Assembly: GCF_018130505.1 (NCBI RefSeq)
Contig: NZ_JAFCKH010000005.1
Coordinates: 62,001 to 126,000 of the forward strand
Length of the DNA stretch: 64,000 bases
Source of the DNA: Bradyrhizobium tropiciagri
Lineage (GTDB): Bacteria; Pseudomonadota; Alphaproteobacteria; Rhizobiales; Xanthobacteraceae
Direction: 5' to 3'
The translations under genes and the position numbers were made by a program. Shown here one piece after another: positions 1 through 9,187 of this stretch (the stretch's first letter is position 1; every line of letters begins with the position of its first letter). A model generated the notes under the pieces. That model was not told the origin of the DNA and did not search any database. It saw nothing but the letters and a program-made list of their open reading frames with translations.

Positions 1-625
1 GATCGTCAAGTCCATCGACCTGATCAACGACACATTCGGACCGAACGCGACGATCAGCATCAATGTCGCCGCCAAGCAGGCCGCCAACATCGACTTCATG
101 CGCCCGTTCGCGCGGGCGCTGGAGGAGACCGGCTTTCCGAAACGCTTCATGATCGAGGTGACCGAGGATGCGTTCATCACCCGATCGCAGTTCCAGGACG
201 AGATCCTGCCGATCCTGCGCGGTATCGGCGTCGGCATCGCGATCGACGATTTCGGCATCGGCTATTCGTCGCTGTCGGCGCTTGCCGACATCACCGCCGA
301 CGAAATCAAGATCGACCGCTCCTTCATCACGGACATTCACAAGCGGCCGCGTAGCCAGGGCATCCTGCGCGCCATCGAATCGCTGAGCGAGGCGCTCGGC
401 ATGACCGTGATCGCCGAGGGCATCGAGTCCTTCGAGGAGCTCACCTATCTGCAGGCGGCGACCAAGATCCGCTACGCCCAGGGCTATTACTTCGCCAAGC
501 CGATCTTCCTCGAGGACCTCCGGCCAGCGGCCTCGCTGGTCAGCGAGACGCGCGCCAGCCTCGCGGCCCGCCCGACCCAGGAAAGCCGCCAGAGCTATTC
601 GCGCGCCAGCGGCTTCCGCCGGTAG
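1..625 (+). CDS. EAL-domain cyclic-di-GMP phosphodiesterase, 5' end outside window
   Basis: The frame is open from the first bases of the window to a TAG at 623-625, so only the C-terminal part of the protein is present. The visible part is the second half of an EAL domain, which hydrolyses the second messenger cyclic-di-GMP. Recognisable pieces in order are EVTEDAF, the metal-site loop DDFGIGYSSL, KIDRSFI, VIAEGIE and QGYYFAKP. All catalytic segments in the visible part look intact. About 30 polar residues follow the domain. Whether PAS, GGDEF or sensor domains precede it cannot be seen. The family call is firm; the signal it responds to is unknown. Confidence 0.9.
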   Translation, partial: IVKSIDLINDTFGPNATISINVAAKQAANIDFMRPFARALEETGFPKRFMIEVTEDAFITRSQFQDEILPILRGIGVGIAIDDFGIGYSSLSALADITADEIKIDRSFITDIHKRPRSQGILRAIESLSEALGMTVIAEGIESFEELTYLQAATKIRYAQGYYFAKPIFLEDLRPAASLVSETRASLAARPTQESRQSYSRASGFRR

Positions 626-726
626 CGCGCGGACACGGCCTCTCGCGGGGCTCAACCGCACCTATCGCCGTACGGGCCGCGCGCCTATATAGAGTGCGAT
701 CCTCGGCGGCGGAAAAGGTGTCGGCC

Positions 727-1131
727 ATGCAGCCCGTGTCTATACTGCTGAACATCCTCTGGATTCTGATCGGTGGCGCCTGGATGGCGTTCGGCTGGCT
801 GATCGCCGCCGTGATCATGGCGATCACTATCATCGGCCTACCGTGGGCGCGCGCCGCCTTCAACATCGCCGCCTACACACTGCTGCCGTTCGGCTCGCGC
901 GCGGTGCGCCGCGACGAATTGACCGGTCAGGCCGATATCGGCACCGGGCCGCTCGGCCTGATCGGCAACCTCATCTGGTTCATCCTCGCCGGCTGGTGGC
1001 TCGCGCTCGGCCATCTGATCACTGCGATCCTGCTCGCGGTGACGATCATCGGCCTGCCCTTCGCATGGGCACACCTCAAGCTCGCCGGCATCGCGCTGTG
1101 GCCGATCGGCAAGGCGATCGTGCCGGCGTAA
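727..1131 (+). CDS. yccF: YccF-family inner-membrane protein
   Basis: A 134-residue protein made almost entirely of hydrophobic helices in two similar halves. Each half carries the signature ITIIGLPWA / VTIIGLPFA, typical of the YccF family of inner-membrane proteins, whose biochemical role is unknown. The ATG at 727 is preferred over an in-frame upstream start at 694 because a GGAAAAGG-like ribosome site lies just ahead of it and the protein then begins directly with the first membrane segment. It follows the EAL gene by about 100 bases and is probably transcribed separately. Family assignment is good; function is not known. Confidence 0.85.
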   Translation: MQPVSILLNILWILIGGAWMAFGWLIAAVIMAITIIGLPWARAAFNIAAYTLLPFGSRAVRRDELTGQADIGTGPLGLIGNLIWFILAGWWLALGHLITAILLAVTIIGLPFAWAHLKLAGIALWPIGKAIVPA

Positions 1132-1166
1132 CGCGCCGCCGCTCTTAATTTGAGCATGGATCTATT

Positions 1167-1195
1167 CGGAAAACCGCTTCACACTTTTCCGGATC
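1167..1195. repeat. Dispersed 29-bp element (family F), copy 1
   Basis: The reverse complement starts GATCCGGAAAAGTGTGA and ends GCGGTTTTCCG. A second copy differing at one position lies at 45643-45671. The two halves (CGGAAAA / TTTTCCG) are inverted, so the RNA could fold. It sits between the convergent yccF and the small secreted-protein gene. Confidence 0.75.
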
Positions 1196-1200
1196 ACGCT

Positions 1201-1470
1201 CTACAGCCAGTCCTTCGTGGTCTGCGAGCAGGCCTTGAGGTCGCGCCGCCAGACGAAGCCAGTGCCGCCGCAAGGCGGTCGGGGGCGCGAGGTGGCGGGG
1301 CATTCGTTCCGCACGCGCGCGCCAGTCCCCCAGCCGTCGATCACGCAGGCGCCCGCGACGGTGGCGTGGCAGCCCACGCCGCAGCCGTCTGCGGCATAGG
1401 CCGGGCTAAAGCCAAGCAGTCCAGCTGCAGTCAGAAACGCGAGCAAGGATATTCTCACGATGTCCTCCAT
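1201..1470 (-). CDS. Small cysteine-containing secreted protein of unknown function
   Basis: An 89-residue protein with a clear Sec signal peptide: a short N-terminus, a hydrophobic stretch over residues 7-20 and an AYA cleavage site near residue 25. The mature part is about 60 residues and has seven cysteines, which suggests disulfide bonding in the periplasm. An in-frame ATG at 1545 would bury the signal peptide under 25 polar residues, so the ATG at 1470 is chosen although no strong ribosome site precedes it. The neighbour is a flavin monooxygenase on the same strand, about 90 bases upstream. No family was recognised. Confidence 0.6.
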   Translation of the reverse strand: MEDIVRISLLAFLTAAGLLGFSPAYAADGCGVGCHATVAGACVIDGWGTGARVRNECPATSRPRPPCGGTGFVWRRDLKACSQTTKDWL

Positions 1471-1563
1471 CGGGCTGTCGTCTCGCTTCCGTACGTCCGC
1501 ATCATGGACGGGATCGGTGAAGCTCGCCACCGAAAACCGGATCACATCCTTGCGCGCTCGGGA

Positions 1564-2643
1564 TCACGCCGCCAGCCGCCCTCGGTTGTTCGCGGCGAGG
1601 ATCGGACGGATCAAGCGGCCGAACCGCTCCGCCTCCTCGTCATGCAGATAGCCGGAGAGGCAGAAGGAATGGCAGCCGGCGTCGATGAATTGCTGCAGCG
1701 TGTCGGCGCATTGCTCGGGATTGCCGACCACAGCGATGCCGGCACCGGGCCGCACCTTGGTGATGCCGGTCCAAAGATGCGGCATCAGGAGATCGCCATA
1801 GTCACGGGCGAGCTGCTGGACGCGTTGGTTGGCCTCCGAGCGGGTGTAGAGCGTCTTCATCTCCTGCTTCTGCCGCTCGGTGGCGTGGCGCACCAGCTGG
1901 TCGGCGGCCTCCCAGGCATCCGTCTCGTTCTCGCGGCAGATCACCTGCAGCCGCATGCCGAAACCGATCGCATCCTCGCGATCATGGAGGCGCGCCATCT
2001 GCCTGATCTCCGCGATGTTCTGCGCGATGCGCTCGGGCAGGTCGCCCCAGAACAGATGCACGTCGGAATGCTTCGCCGACAATTCCCACGCCTGCCGCGA
2101 GCCGCCGCCGAGATAGAATTTTGGAAACGGCTGCTGCAGCGGCCGTGGCCGGATATGTGCGCCCGAGATGGTGTGAAACTTGCCCTCGAAATGCACCGGA
2201 CCGCGGGTGGTCCAAAGCGCCTTGAGGATCGAGACCTCCTCCTCCATCAGCGCGTAACGCTCTTCCTTGGGCTGGCGCACGCCCTCGGCCTCGACCTCGC
2301 TCTCGTTCTGGCCCGCGATCAGGTTGATGCAGATCCGACCGCCCGACATCTGGTCGAAGGTCGAGATCATCTTGGCGAGCAGTACCGGATTGATGTAGCC
2401 CGGCCGCGCTGCGATCAGCGGCTTGATCCGCTGCGAGCGCGCCGCCATGAACGCGCCGGTGATCCAGGCCTCCCAGCAGACTGAGCCGACCGGGATCAGC
2501 AGATATTCGAAGCCGGCATCCTCGGCCGCCTTGACCACGCGCTCGCAGAGTTCCGGCGAGCCCGCGACCTGCGCCTCCATCAGCCCATAGGCCGTGGTGT
2601 CGCCATGCGTGGGCAGATACCAGCCGAATTCCAGCGGACGCAT
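1564..2643 (-). CDS. LLM-class FMN-dependent monooxygenase (SsuD-like)
   Basis: A 359-residue protein of the bacterial luciferase-like superfamily, close in type to the alkanesulfonate monooxygenase SsuD. These enzymes use reduced FMN from a partner reductase plus O2 to oxidise small substrates. Supporting features are the EFGWYLPTHGD start of the first barrel strand, the FDQMSGGRICINLIAGQ segment, the FYLGGGS turn and near full family length. The ATG at 2643 has GAGGGAG about nine bases upstream; a longer in-frame start at 2676 has none. No sulfonate ABC transporter or flavin reductase lies beside it, so the substrate cannot be given. Confidence 0.85.
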   Translation of the reverse strand: MRPLEFGWYLPTHGDTTAYGLMEAQVAGSPELCERVVKAAEDAGFEYLLIPVGSVCWEAWITGAFMAARSQRIKPLIAARPGYINPVLLAKMISTFDQMSGGRICINLIAGQNESEVEAEGVRQPKEERYALMEEEVSILKALWTTRGPVHFEGKFHTISGAHIRPRPLQQPFPKFYLGGGSRQAWELSAKHSDVHLFWGDLPERIAQNIAEIRQMARLHDREDAIGFGMRLQVICRENETDAWEAADQLVRHATERQKQEMKTLYTRSEANQRVQQLARDYGDLLMPHLWTGITKVRPGAGIAVVGNPEQCADTLQQFIDAGCHSFCLSGYLHDEEAERFGRLIRPILAANNRGRLAA

Positions 2644-2731
2644 GGGCAAACTCCCTCGAAGACGGCCTTTTTCCACGGCCTGTCATATTGGCGCGGGCAG
2701 TTTACAGCGTGCAGGCGGCCGGACAACGCCG

Positions 2732-2760
2732 TTGCCGAGGGGGGACCAATCAGCTAAATG
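2732..2760 (+). promoter_or_regulatory. Probable promoter of tRNA-Arg
   Basis: TTGCCG at 2732-2737 and TAAATG at 2755-2760 are 17 bases apart. The predicted start is a few bases before the tRNA 5' end at 2772. Position and spacing fit a housekeeping sigma-70 promoter. The call is by eye only. Confidence 0.45.
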
Positions 2761-2771
2761 ATGCCCTGCAC

Positions 2772-2848
2772 GCACCCGTAGCTCAGCTGGATAGAGCGTT
2801 GCCCTCCGAAGGCAAAGGTCACACGTTCGAATCGTGTCGGGTGCGCCA
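2772..2848 (+). tRNA. tRNA-Arg (anticodon CCG)
   Basis: A 77-base cloverleaf. The acceptor stem GCACCCG pairs with CGGGTGC at 2838-2844, followed by G and an encoded CCA. The D-arm starts TAGCTCAGCTGG. The anticodon stem-loop is TTGCC-CTCCGAA-GGCAA with anticodon CCG, which reads the arginine codon CGG, common in this GC-rich DNA. The T-loop is GTTCGAATC. All stems pair without a mismatch. Confidence 0.97.
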
Positions 2849-2905
2849 TTCCCAGCCGTCTTGCGCCGGGCAAATACGCACCGGCGCGATCAAGAGAAAG
2901 CTGAA

Positions 2906-3187
2906 TCAGGCCGCCAGCGCGTGCTGGAGCGCGACCGCCTGTTCGCGGTTCTGGAAGGCGATCGCGGTGTGGGTGTAGTCGTCCGAGGTCTGCGAGCGGG
3001 CGATCTGATCGAGGACATCATGCCCCTTGATCACGTGCAGGTCGGTACCGCTGTTCGACGGGAAGATTCCGACGACGACGTCGTATGCCGTGACGATCGC
3101 CCTGAGCGCGCTGGCCTTGTCGTCAGACGCTTCAATGAAGATGCGGACGTCGGCTGCGAGGTCCCGCAGTTCGTCAAAATCGATCAC
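2906..3187 (-). CDS. Conserved-looking hypothetical protein, 93 aa
   Basis: A small soluble protein of alternating acidic and hydrophobic segments starting (M)IDFDELRDL. No membrane segment, signal peptide or known motif is visible. The frame also offers a start near 3211, but a GTG at 3187 has GGAG eight bases upstream and gives a natural N-terminus, so it is preferred. It lies just downstream of the tRNA on the opposite strand, with a 160-base gap to the GreA-like gene behind it. I do not recognise the family. Confidence 0.6.
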   Translation of the reverse strand: MIDFDELRDLAADVRIFIEASDDKASALRAIVTAYDVVVGIFPSNSGTDLHVIKGHDVLDQIARSQTSDDYTHTAIAFQNREQAVALQHALAA

Positions 3188-3347
3188 TTGGCTAACTCCA
3201 ACGCAACTCACTGGCTGGAGTCTAGCGTCAACGTGCTTACTGAAAGATAAAGGAACCCGCCGGCGGCATCCGGGAATGCGCGGCGTGGATCACGTGCGCG
3301 TCACCGTGAAGCACGTTGCAGCATGCTGGCGAAAGCCGGCGAGGCCG

Positions 3348-3830
3348 TCAGGCGATCGCGACGATCTCGAGCTCCTGATTGCCCGTGCCGACGACGTCGC
3401 CCGACGCCTTGCCCATCAGCGACCGCGCGACCGGAGACACGAACGAGATCGAGCCTGCCTTCGGATCGGCCTCATCCTCCCCGACAATGCGATAGGTCTG
3501 CACGCGGCCGTCGGCACGGCTGAACGTCACCGTACTGCCGAACGCCACCGTCTCGGTCGAGGCAGGGGGCGGGACGAGTTGGGCGGTGCGGAGCCGCTCC
3601 GTGAAGTAGCGCGTGTCGCGCAACGGCACGGCCGACTGGCGGCGCCGCTCGTTGACGTCGTCGAGCTGCTGCGCGATCTCGTAGGCTTGGCGCGCCTCCC
3701 GGAGCTGGGCCTTTAGGGCGCGCAATCCCGCTTCGGTGACCAGATTGGCATGCGGCGAGATCGGGCGGTCCGGCAACAGCGTTTCGGCCGCGGTCTCGGC
3801 GCTTTCCTCCTTGGTAAAGGCAACACTCAA
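3348..3830 (-). CDS. GreA/GreB-family transcription elongation factor paralogue
   Basis: A 160-residue protein whose C-terminal half matches the GreA/GreB C-terminal fold: VAFGSTVTFSRADGR, then YRIVGEDEADPKAGSISFVSPVARSL and a closing GD-V turn. The N-terminal half is a short charged helical region, as in the coiled coil that Gre factors insert into the RNA polymerase secondary channel to stimulate RNA cleavage. The start codon is TTG at 3830 with AGGGAG about ten bases upstream; no nearby ATG fits. The coiled coil looks diverged, so cleavage activity is uncertain. A housekeeping greA is expected elsewhere in the genome. Confidence 0.75.
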   Translation of the reverse strand: MSVAFTKEESAETAAETLLPDRPISPHANLVTEAGLRALKAQLREARQAYEIAQQLDDVNERRRQSAVPLRDTRYFTERLRTAQLVPPPASTETVAFGSTVTFSRADGRVQTYRIVGEDEADPKAGSISFVSPVARSLMGKASGDVVGTGNQELEIVAIA

Positions 3831-4012
3831 TCACCAAACTCCCTGGACAAGCTGCGGTCAGCCCGGAACGAACCTCCATTATCGCAAATATTTGCGCCGA
3901 AGTCGCGGCTCACCCGTGGCTATAACGCGCCGGCTCCGGCCGAGTTCTCCGGCCCGCCGCGCCCGGCCGGCGGGACGAGCCCTCCTGGCAGGGAATCGGC
4001 GACGGCCGACTG

Positions 4013-4028
4013 TTGTGGTCGACAACAA
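4013..4028. promoter_or_regulatory. Palindrome ahead of the MarR gene, candidate operator
   Basis: TTGTGGTC|GACAACAA is a 16-bp inverted repeat with a single mismatched pair, centred about 63 bases before the MarR-family start codon. TTG...CAA half-sites of this size are usual for MarR dimers. Autoregulation is inferred, not shown. Confidence 0.45.
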
Positions 4029-4083
4029 TCATTGAGCCGTCTCGTCCAACGCAATAGGATGAAGGCCGAACAGGAGACGCGAC

Positions 4084-4584
4084 GTGGCAGCTCGTGCCCC
4101 GCAAGCCAAGCGCAAGACAGGCGCCGAAGGGCCAAGGACGAAGAAGATCGAGCCGGCGGATGTCGACGTCGGTCTTGATGGCCTGGCCGGACATGTCGGA
4201 TACGCGGTGCGGCGGTTCCAGCTCTGGATCTTCCAGGACTTCATCAAGACGCTGGCGGCGGTCGACATCACGCCGACGCAGTATTCGGTGCTGACCGTGA
4301 TCGCGGCCAATCCGGGCCCGACCCAGATGGCGGTGGCGAAGCGCCTCGGCATCGAGCGCGCGCGCCTCGTGCATCTGCTTGATGCCCTCGAGCAGCGCAA
4401 TCTCGTCACCCGTGCGGCTTCGAAGACCGACCGAAGGAGCCATGCCCTCCACCTGACCGGGGCAGGCGAAGCATCGTTGCGCCAGTTCAAGCTGCTCGCC
4501 GCCGAGCATGAACGGCACGTCATCGACAAGATCGGCAAGGACAACCGCGAACGCCTGCTCGAGATCCTGGCGCCGTTCCGCTAG
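4084..4584 (+). CDS. MarR-family transcriptional regulator
   Basis: A 166-residue winged-helix regulator. A basic N-terminal tail of about 25 residues precedes the family core: a helix containing QLWIFQDF, then ITPTQYSVLTVIAANPG, the recognition-helix region MAVAKRLGIERARLVHLLDALE, and the wing RAASKTDRRSHALHLT. The GTG start at 4084 has AGGAG seven to eight bases upstream. MarR proteins usually repress and respond to small aromatic ligands. The gene converges on the RND efflux operon with 18 bases between stop codons, so control of that pump is possible, but its only obvious palindrome lies before its own start. Confidence 0.88.
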   Translation: MAARAPQAKRKTGAEGPRTKKIEPADVDVGLDGLAGHVGYAVRRFQLWIFQDFIKTLAAVDITPTQYSVLTVIAANPGPTQMAVAKRLGIERARLVHLLDALEQRNLVTRAASKTDRRSHALHLTGAGEASLRQFKLLAAEHERHVIDKIGKDNRERLLEILAPFR

Positions 4585-4602
4585 CGGCCGTCCCGCGATG
4601 CG

Positions 4603-7600
4603 CTATCCCGCATGGTCGTGGGCCTCCTGCGCCTTGCCGCCGAAACGGCGTTTCACGGCCTCGCGCATGCGCTGGAAGGTGACGTAGAGCATCGGCACCA
4701 GGAAGATGCCGATCGAGCTTGCCGCGAGCATGCCGCCGAACACCGCAGTGCCGACGGCGCGGCGGCTGATCTCGGCAGCACCGGTTGCGACCACCAGCGG
4801 CACCAGGCCGAGGATGAAGGCGATCGAGGTCATCATCACCGCGCGGAAGCGCATCTGCGATCCCGTGATCGCGGCGTCGGTGATCGATCTGCCGGCCTCG
4901 CGCTGCTCCTTGGCGAACTCGACGATCAGGATGCCGTTCTTGGCGGCGAGTGCGATCAGCACCACGAGGCCGATCTGGCCGTAGAGATCGAGGTTCAGTC
5001 CCGCGACCTTGATGGCGAGATAGGAGCCGAACACGCCGACCGCGACCGACAGCAGCACCGGGATCGGGATCGTCCAGCTCTCATACAGCCCGACCAGGAA
5101 CAGATAGGCGAACAGCACGGCGAGCCCGAGGATGATGCCGGTCTGGCCGGAGGCCGCCTGCTCCTGATACGCGGTGCCGGTCCATTCATACGAATAGCCC
5201 GACGGCAGCGTCGCCCTGGAGATCCCGGCCATCGCCGCGATCGCGGTGCCCGACGACACGCCCACCGCCGGCCCGCCGTTCACCGTGACCGAGCGATAGT
5301 TGTTGTAGCGCGTGATCACCTGCGGGCCGGTGACGATCCGCAACGATGCGATCGAGCGGATCGGCACCATCTGGCCGCCGGAGTTGCGCACATAGATCTG
5401 CCAGATGTCCGGGATGTCGCGGCGGTCGGCCGCGTCGCCCTGCACGTTGACCTGCCAGGTGCGACCAAACAGGTTGAAATTGTTGACGTAGATGCCGCCG
5501 AGCGTCGCCTGCAGCGCGGTGAAGACATCGGCCATGTTGAGGCCGAGCGCCTGCGCCTTGGCGCGATCGATGTCGAGATAGATCGACGGATTGGTCGCAG
5601 TGAAGGTCGAGAACACCCGCGTCAGCCGCGGGTCGCGGTTGGCCGCGCCGATCAGCCCGCCCATCACGCTGCTGAGCGCGGCCGGATCCTGGCCTTCCAG
5701 CGCCTCGAGCTGATATTCGAAGCCGCCGGAGGTCGATAGCCCGATGATCGGCGGCAGGTTGAACGGCAGCACCGAGGCCTGCCGGATCTGCGACCCGGCA
5801 GCAAAGGTCTGCCCGATCGCGGCCTGCACCGAGGCGGCCGCAGCGGTGCGATCGGCGAACGGCTTCATGCGCGCCACCATGAAGGCCGAGTTCGGCTCGC
5901 TGGCGCCGTCGAGCAGCGAGAAGCCGATGATCGACAGCACGTGGTCGATCGCCGGGTTCTTCTTCAAGAGCGCCTCGACCTGCTTGGTCACCTCGCTGGT
6001 GCGCGCCACCGACGCGCCGTCGGGCAGTTGCACGGCGATGAAGAACGCGCCCTGGTCCTCCTCGGGCAAGAAGCCGGTCGGGGTGACCCGCGACACGCCA
6101 AAGATCGCGCCGGCGAACACAAGAACGGCGACCATCGACAGCATCGCGACGCGGAGCAGCCGCCGCACCATTCCGGCGTAGCGGTCGCGCACCCAGTCGA
6201 TGCCGTCGAGCACGCGCCCCATGATGCCGCGGCGCGGCCCGCCATGGCGCAGGAACACGGCGCACAGCGCCGGCGACAGCGTCAGCGCGTTCAGCGCCGA
6301 GATCACCATCGCCGCGCTGATCGTCACCGCGAACTGCCGGAACAGCGTGCCGGAAATACCGGGAATGAAGGCGATCGGCACGAACACCGAGAGCAGCACC
6401 AGCGAGATCGCGATGATCGGCGCGGTGATCTGCGCCATCGCCTTCTTGGTGGCCTCGGCCGGTGACAGCTCCGGCTCTTCCTCCATCACGCGCTCGACGT
6501 TCTCCACCACCACGATGGCGTCGTCGACCACGATGCCGATCGCGAGCACCATCGCCAGTAGCGACACCGTATTGGCGGAATAGCCCAGCGCCAGCAGCAC
6601 CGCGAAGGTGCCGATCAGGCTGACCGGCACCGCGACCGCCGGAATCACCGTGGCGCGCAGATTGCCGAGGAACAGGAACACCACGATCACGACCAGCACG
6701 AAGGCTTCGCCGAGCGTCTTGATCACTTCCTTGATCGTGTCGGAGACGAAAGTCGTGGAGTCGTACTGCACGAGGTAGGTCAGGCCCGGCGGAAACCGCT
6801 CCGAGAGGCGCGCGAGCGTCGCCTGCACGGCGTTGGCCGTCGTCACGGCATTGGCGCCGGGGGCGAGGTAGATGCCCATCGGCACACCGGGATTGCCGTC
6901 GATCCGCGATTCCGAGTCCATGTTCTGGGCACCGATCTCGACGCGGGCGACGTCCTTGATCTTCAGCACCGAGCCGTCCGAATTGGCGCGCAGCACGATG
7001 TTGCCGAACTGTTCCGAGGTGGTCAGGCGCCCCTGCGTCTGCACGTTGAACTGGAACTGTTGGTCGTTGCTGATCGGGCGGGCGCCGATTCGGCCGACCG
7101 GCGCCTGCACGCTTTGCGCGCGGATCGCGGCGATCACGTCCGACGGTGCCAGATTGAGGCTGGTGAGCCGCTGGGTGTCGAACCAGATCCGCATCGAGTA
7201 GTTCAGCTTGGCAAACAGCGAGGCCTGTCCGACGCCGGGCGTGCGCGATATCGCGTCGAGCACATTGATGATAGCGTAGTTGGTGATGAACAGCGGGTCC
7301 TGCTCGCCGCTCTTGCTGTACAGCACGATGAACTGCAGCACGGCCGAGGACTTCTTCTGCACCGTCAGGCCCTGCGCCTGCACCTCGGTCGGCAATTGCG
7401 CGAGCGCGCTCTGCACGCGGTTGTTGACGTTGACGGTGTTGATGTCGGGGTTGGTGCCGAGCGCGAACGAGACGGTCAGCGTGTAGCTGCCGTCATTGCC
7501 GCTGGTCGACTTCATGTAGAGCATCTTGTCGACGCCTACGACCTGCGCCTCCAGCGGCTGCGCGACGCTGGATTCCACCACCTCGGCGGACGCGCCGGGA

Positions 7601-7749
7601 AACACCGCCGACACCGTGACCTGCGGCGGCACGATGTCCGGGAACTGGGCCACCGGGATCTGCAGCAGTGCCAGCGCGCCCGCGATCGTGATCACGAACG
7701 CGATGACGATCGCAAGCCGCGGACGATCGACGAAAACCGCTGATATCAT
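4603..7749 (-). CDS. RND multidrug efflux pump, inner-membrane subunit (HAE1/AcrB family)
   Basis: A 1048-residue proton-driven transporter, the usual AcrB/MexB length. The protein begins [17 protein letters not shown], with the first membrane helix followed by the large periplasmic loop. Proton-relay residues are present: [12 protein letters not shown] in helix 4, about residues 403-414, and [14 protein letters not shown] in helix 10. The start ATG overlaps the adaptor stop codon in an ATGA arrangement (7746-7749), so the two genes are translationally coupled. No outer-membrane factor gene is adjacent, so the tripartite complex must borrow one. Substrates are likely toxic organic compounds but cannot be read from sequence. 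Confidence 0.96.
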   Translation of the reverse strand: MISAVFVDRPRLAIVIAFVITIAGALALLQIPVAQFPDIVPPQVTVSAVFPGASAEVVESSVAQPLEAQVVGVDKMLYMKSTSGNDGSYTLTVSFALGTNPDINTVNVNNRVQSALAQLPTEVQAQGLTVQKKSSAVLQFIVLYSKSGEQDPLFITNYAIINVLDAISRTPGVGQASLFAKLNYSMRIWFDTQRLTSLNLAPSDVIAAIRAQSVQAPVGRIGARPISNDQQFQFNVQTQGRLTTSEQFGNIVLRANSDGSVLKIKDVARVEIGAQNMDSESRIDGNPGVPMGIYLAPGANAVTTANAVQATLARLSERFPPGLTYLVQYDSTTFVSDTIKEVIKTLGEAFVLVVIVVFLFLGNLRATVIPAVAVPVSLIGTFAVLLALGYSANTVSLLAMVLAIGIVVDDAIVVVENVERVMEEEPELSPAEATKKAMAQITAPIIAISLVLLSVFVPIAFIPGISGTLFRQFAVTISAAMVISALNALTLSPALCAVFLRHGGPRRGIMGRVLDGIDWVRDRYAGMVRRLLRVAMLSMVAVLVFAGAIFGVSRVTPTGFLPEEDQGAFFIAVQLPDGASVARTSEVTKQVEALLKKNPAIDHVLSIIGFSLLDGASEPNSAFMVARMKPFADRTAAAASVQAAIGQTFAAGSQIRQASVLPFNLPPIIGLSTSGGFEYQLEALEGQDPAALSSVMGGLIGAANRDPRLTRVFSTFTATNPSIYLDIDRAKAQALGLNMADVFTALQATLGGIYVNNFNLFGRTWQVNVQGDAADRRDIPDIWQIYVRNSGGQMVPIRSIASLRIVTGPQVITRYNNYRSVTVNGGPAVGVSSGTAIAAMAGISRATLPSGYSYEWTGTAYQEQAASGQTGIILGLAVLFAYLFLVGLYESWTIPIPVLLSVAVGVFGSYLAIKVAGLNLDLYGQIGLVVLIALAAKNGILIVEFAKEQREAGRSITDAAITGSQMRFRAVMMTSIAFILGLVPLVVATGAAEISRRAVGTAVFGGMLAASSIGIFLVPMLYVTFQRMREAVKRRFGGKAQEAHDHAG

Positions 7750-8957
7750 GGGTTGCCGCCCGCGGCGCCCGGCCGGCTGGTGCCATCAGCCGACGCCTTC
7801 ATGCTCGACTGGATCAGCGCGCTGGCCGGCCCCGGCGCGACCACCTGGCCCGGCTTCACCTTCTGCAGTCCCTCGACGATCACCTTGTCGCCGAGCGAAA
7901 GACCCTTGGTCACTGCCGCGATCGTCGAGGTCGATTGCCCGAGCGTGATCCGCCGCTGCTCGGCCTTGTTCTCCGCGCCGACGACGTAGACATACTCGCC
8001 CTGCTGGTCCGACAGCACCGCCGAGCGCGGGATCGCCAGCACCTCGACCGGCTCCACGCCCTCCAGAAGGACGGTGACGAATTCATTGTCGGTGAGCTCG
8101 CGAACCGGGCCGCCGGTCTCGGCTGAATTGTAGAGCGACGGGTTGGGAATGGTTCCGCGCAGCGTGATGGTGTCGGTGTTCTGCGCGATGGTGTTGTCGA
8201 CGAAGTTGAGCGTGCCGACCTTGTCGTAGAGCCGGCCGTCGGGCAGACGGACCCGGATCACCACCGCCTTGAAGCCGCCGCGCGTCGCGTAGCGCTCGCG
8301 CAGATCAAGCGATTCGCGCACCGGCACCGGGAAGGTGACATACATCGGGTCCTGGCTGACGATGGTGGTCAGGGTTCCGGAACTCGGCGTCACCACGTTG
8401 CCCTCGGTGACGGCGGTGCGCCCGATCCGGCCGTCGATCGGCGAATGGATCTGGGTGTAGTCGAGATTGATCTGCGACAGGTCGACCTGTGCCTGCGCGG
8501 CCTGCACCTGCGCCTCGAGGCTCTGCTGGTTGGCGACCGCGGCATCATAAGTCGATTGCTGGCCGGCGGGTCCGCCGAGCAGCGTCTTGGCGCGGTTGGT
8601 GGTCAGCACCGCGTTGGCCAGCGTGGCCTGCAATTGCGCGACCTGCGCCTTCTTCGATTCGAGGTCGGCGAGGAACGGGCCGCGTTCCAATTGATACAGC
8701 AGGTCGCCGGCCTTGACCTCGGCGCCTTCGACAAAGTTCCGCTTTTCCAGGAAGGCCGTGACGCGGGCGACCACGTTGACGCGGTTGGTGGCCACGATGC
8801 GTCCCAGAAACTCGTTGGTCTGGGTGACCGGCCGCTTGACGGTCTCGATGATCCCGACGGCCGGAGGCCCCGCCGGCGGCGTCTGGGCATCGGCCGCCGA
8901 CATCATGGCGAACGCCAATCCCGCCGGTACGAGAAGACCAGATATCCGACCGCGCAT
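7746..8957 (-). CDS. RND efflux periplasmic adaptor subunit (membrane fusion protein)
   Basis: A 403-residue AcrA/MexA-type adaptor joining the inner-membrane pump to an outer-membrane channel. The ATG at 8957 starts a Sec signal peptide ending at ADA-Q near residue 24; a longer frame to 9191 would put about 78 polar residues before it. After the signal come the first barrel half ([15 protein letters not shown]), a lipoyl-like segment, an alpha hairpin rich in Ala/Gln, then the beta-barrel [18 protein letters not shown]. There is no lipobox, so it is not a lipoprotein. It is the first gene of the two-gene operon. Confidence 0.93.
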   Translation of the reverse strand: MRGRISGLLVPAGLAFAMMSAADAQTPPAGPPAVGIIETVKRPVTQTNEFLGRIVATNRVNVVARVTAFLEKRNFVEGAEVKAGDLLYQLERGPFLADLESKKAQVAQLQATLANAVLTTNRAKTLLGGPAGQQSTYDAAVANQQSLEAQVQAAQAQVDLSQINLDYTQIHSPIDGRIGRTAVTEGNVVTPSSGTLTTIVSQDPMYVTFPVPVRESLDLRERYATRGGFKAVVIRVRLPDGRLYDKVGTLNFVDNTIAQNTDTITLRGTIPNPSLYNSAETGGPVRELTDNEFVTVLLEGVEPVEVLAIPRSAVLSDQQGEYVYVVGAENKAEQRRITLGQSTSTIAAVTKGLSLGDKVIVEGLQKVKPGQVVAPGPASALIQSSMKASADGTSRPGAAGGNP

Positions 8958-9187
8958 GCTATCCGTACCGTTCGTGTTTGCCCAACCCATGGAGGACGTG
9001 ACGCCGAGTTGCCTCGGGCGCGCGCCGAACAGGCTGAGCAAAGCTGCACTGCAGCGGATCATAACGTGGGAAATCCGGCGCCGACAATCCTCGCCACGCA
9101 ACCGTTGATCCGCATGATCGTGAAAGCGGCGAGCCTTGGAGCGGCCTTGGAAATGTCTCAATCCGGTCGACGCCGGTGCGCGCAGCC

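Noticed and set aside
1150-2484. 444-codon open frame on the plus strand
   Set aside because: It runs antisense to the flavin monooxygenase and the small secreted-protein gene; its translation is Arg/Ala/Leu-rich with no motif, as expected for the complement of GC-rich coding DNA.
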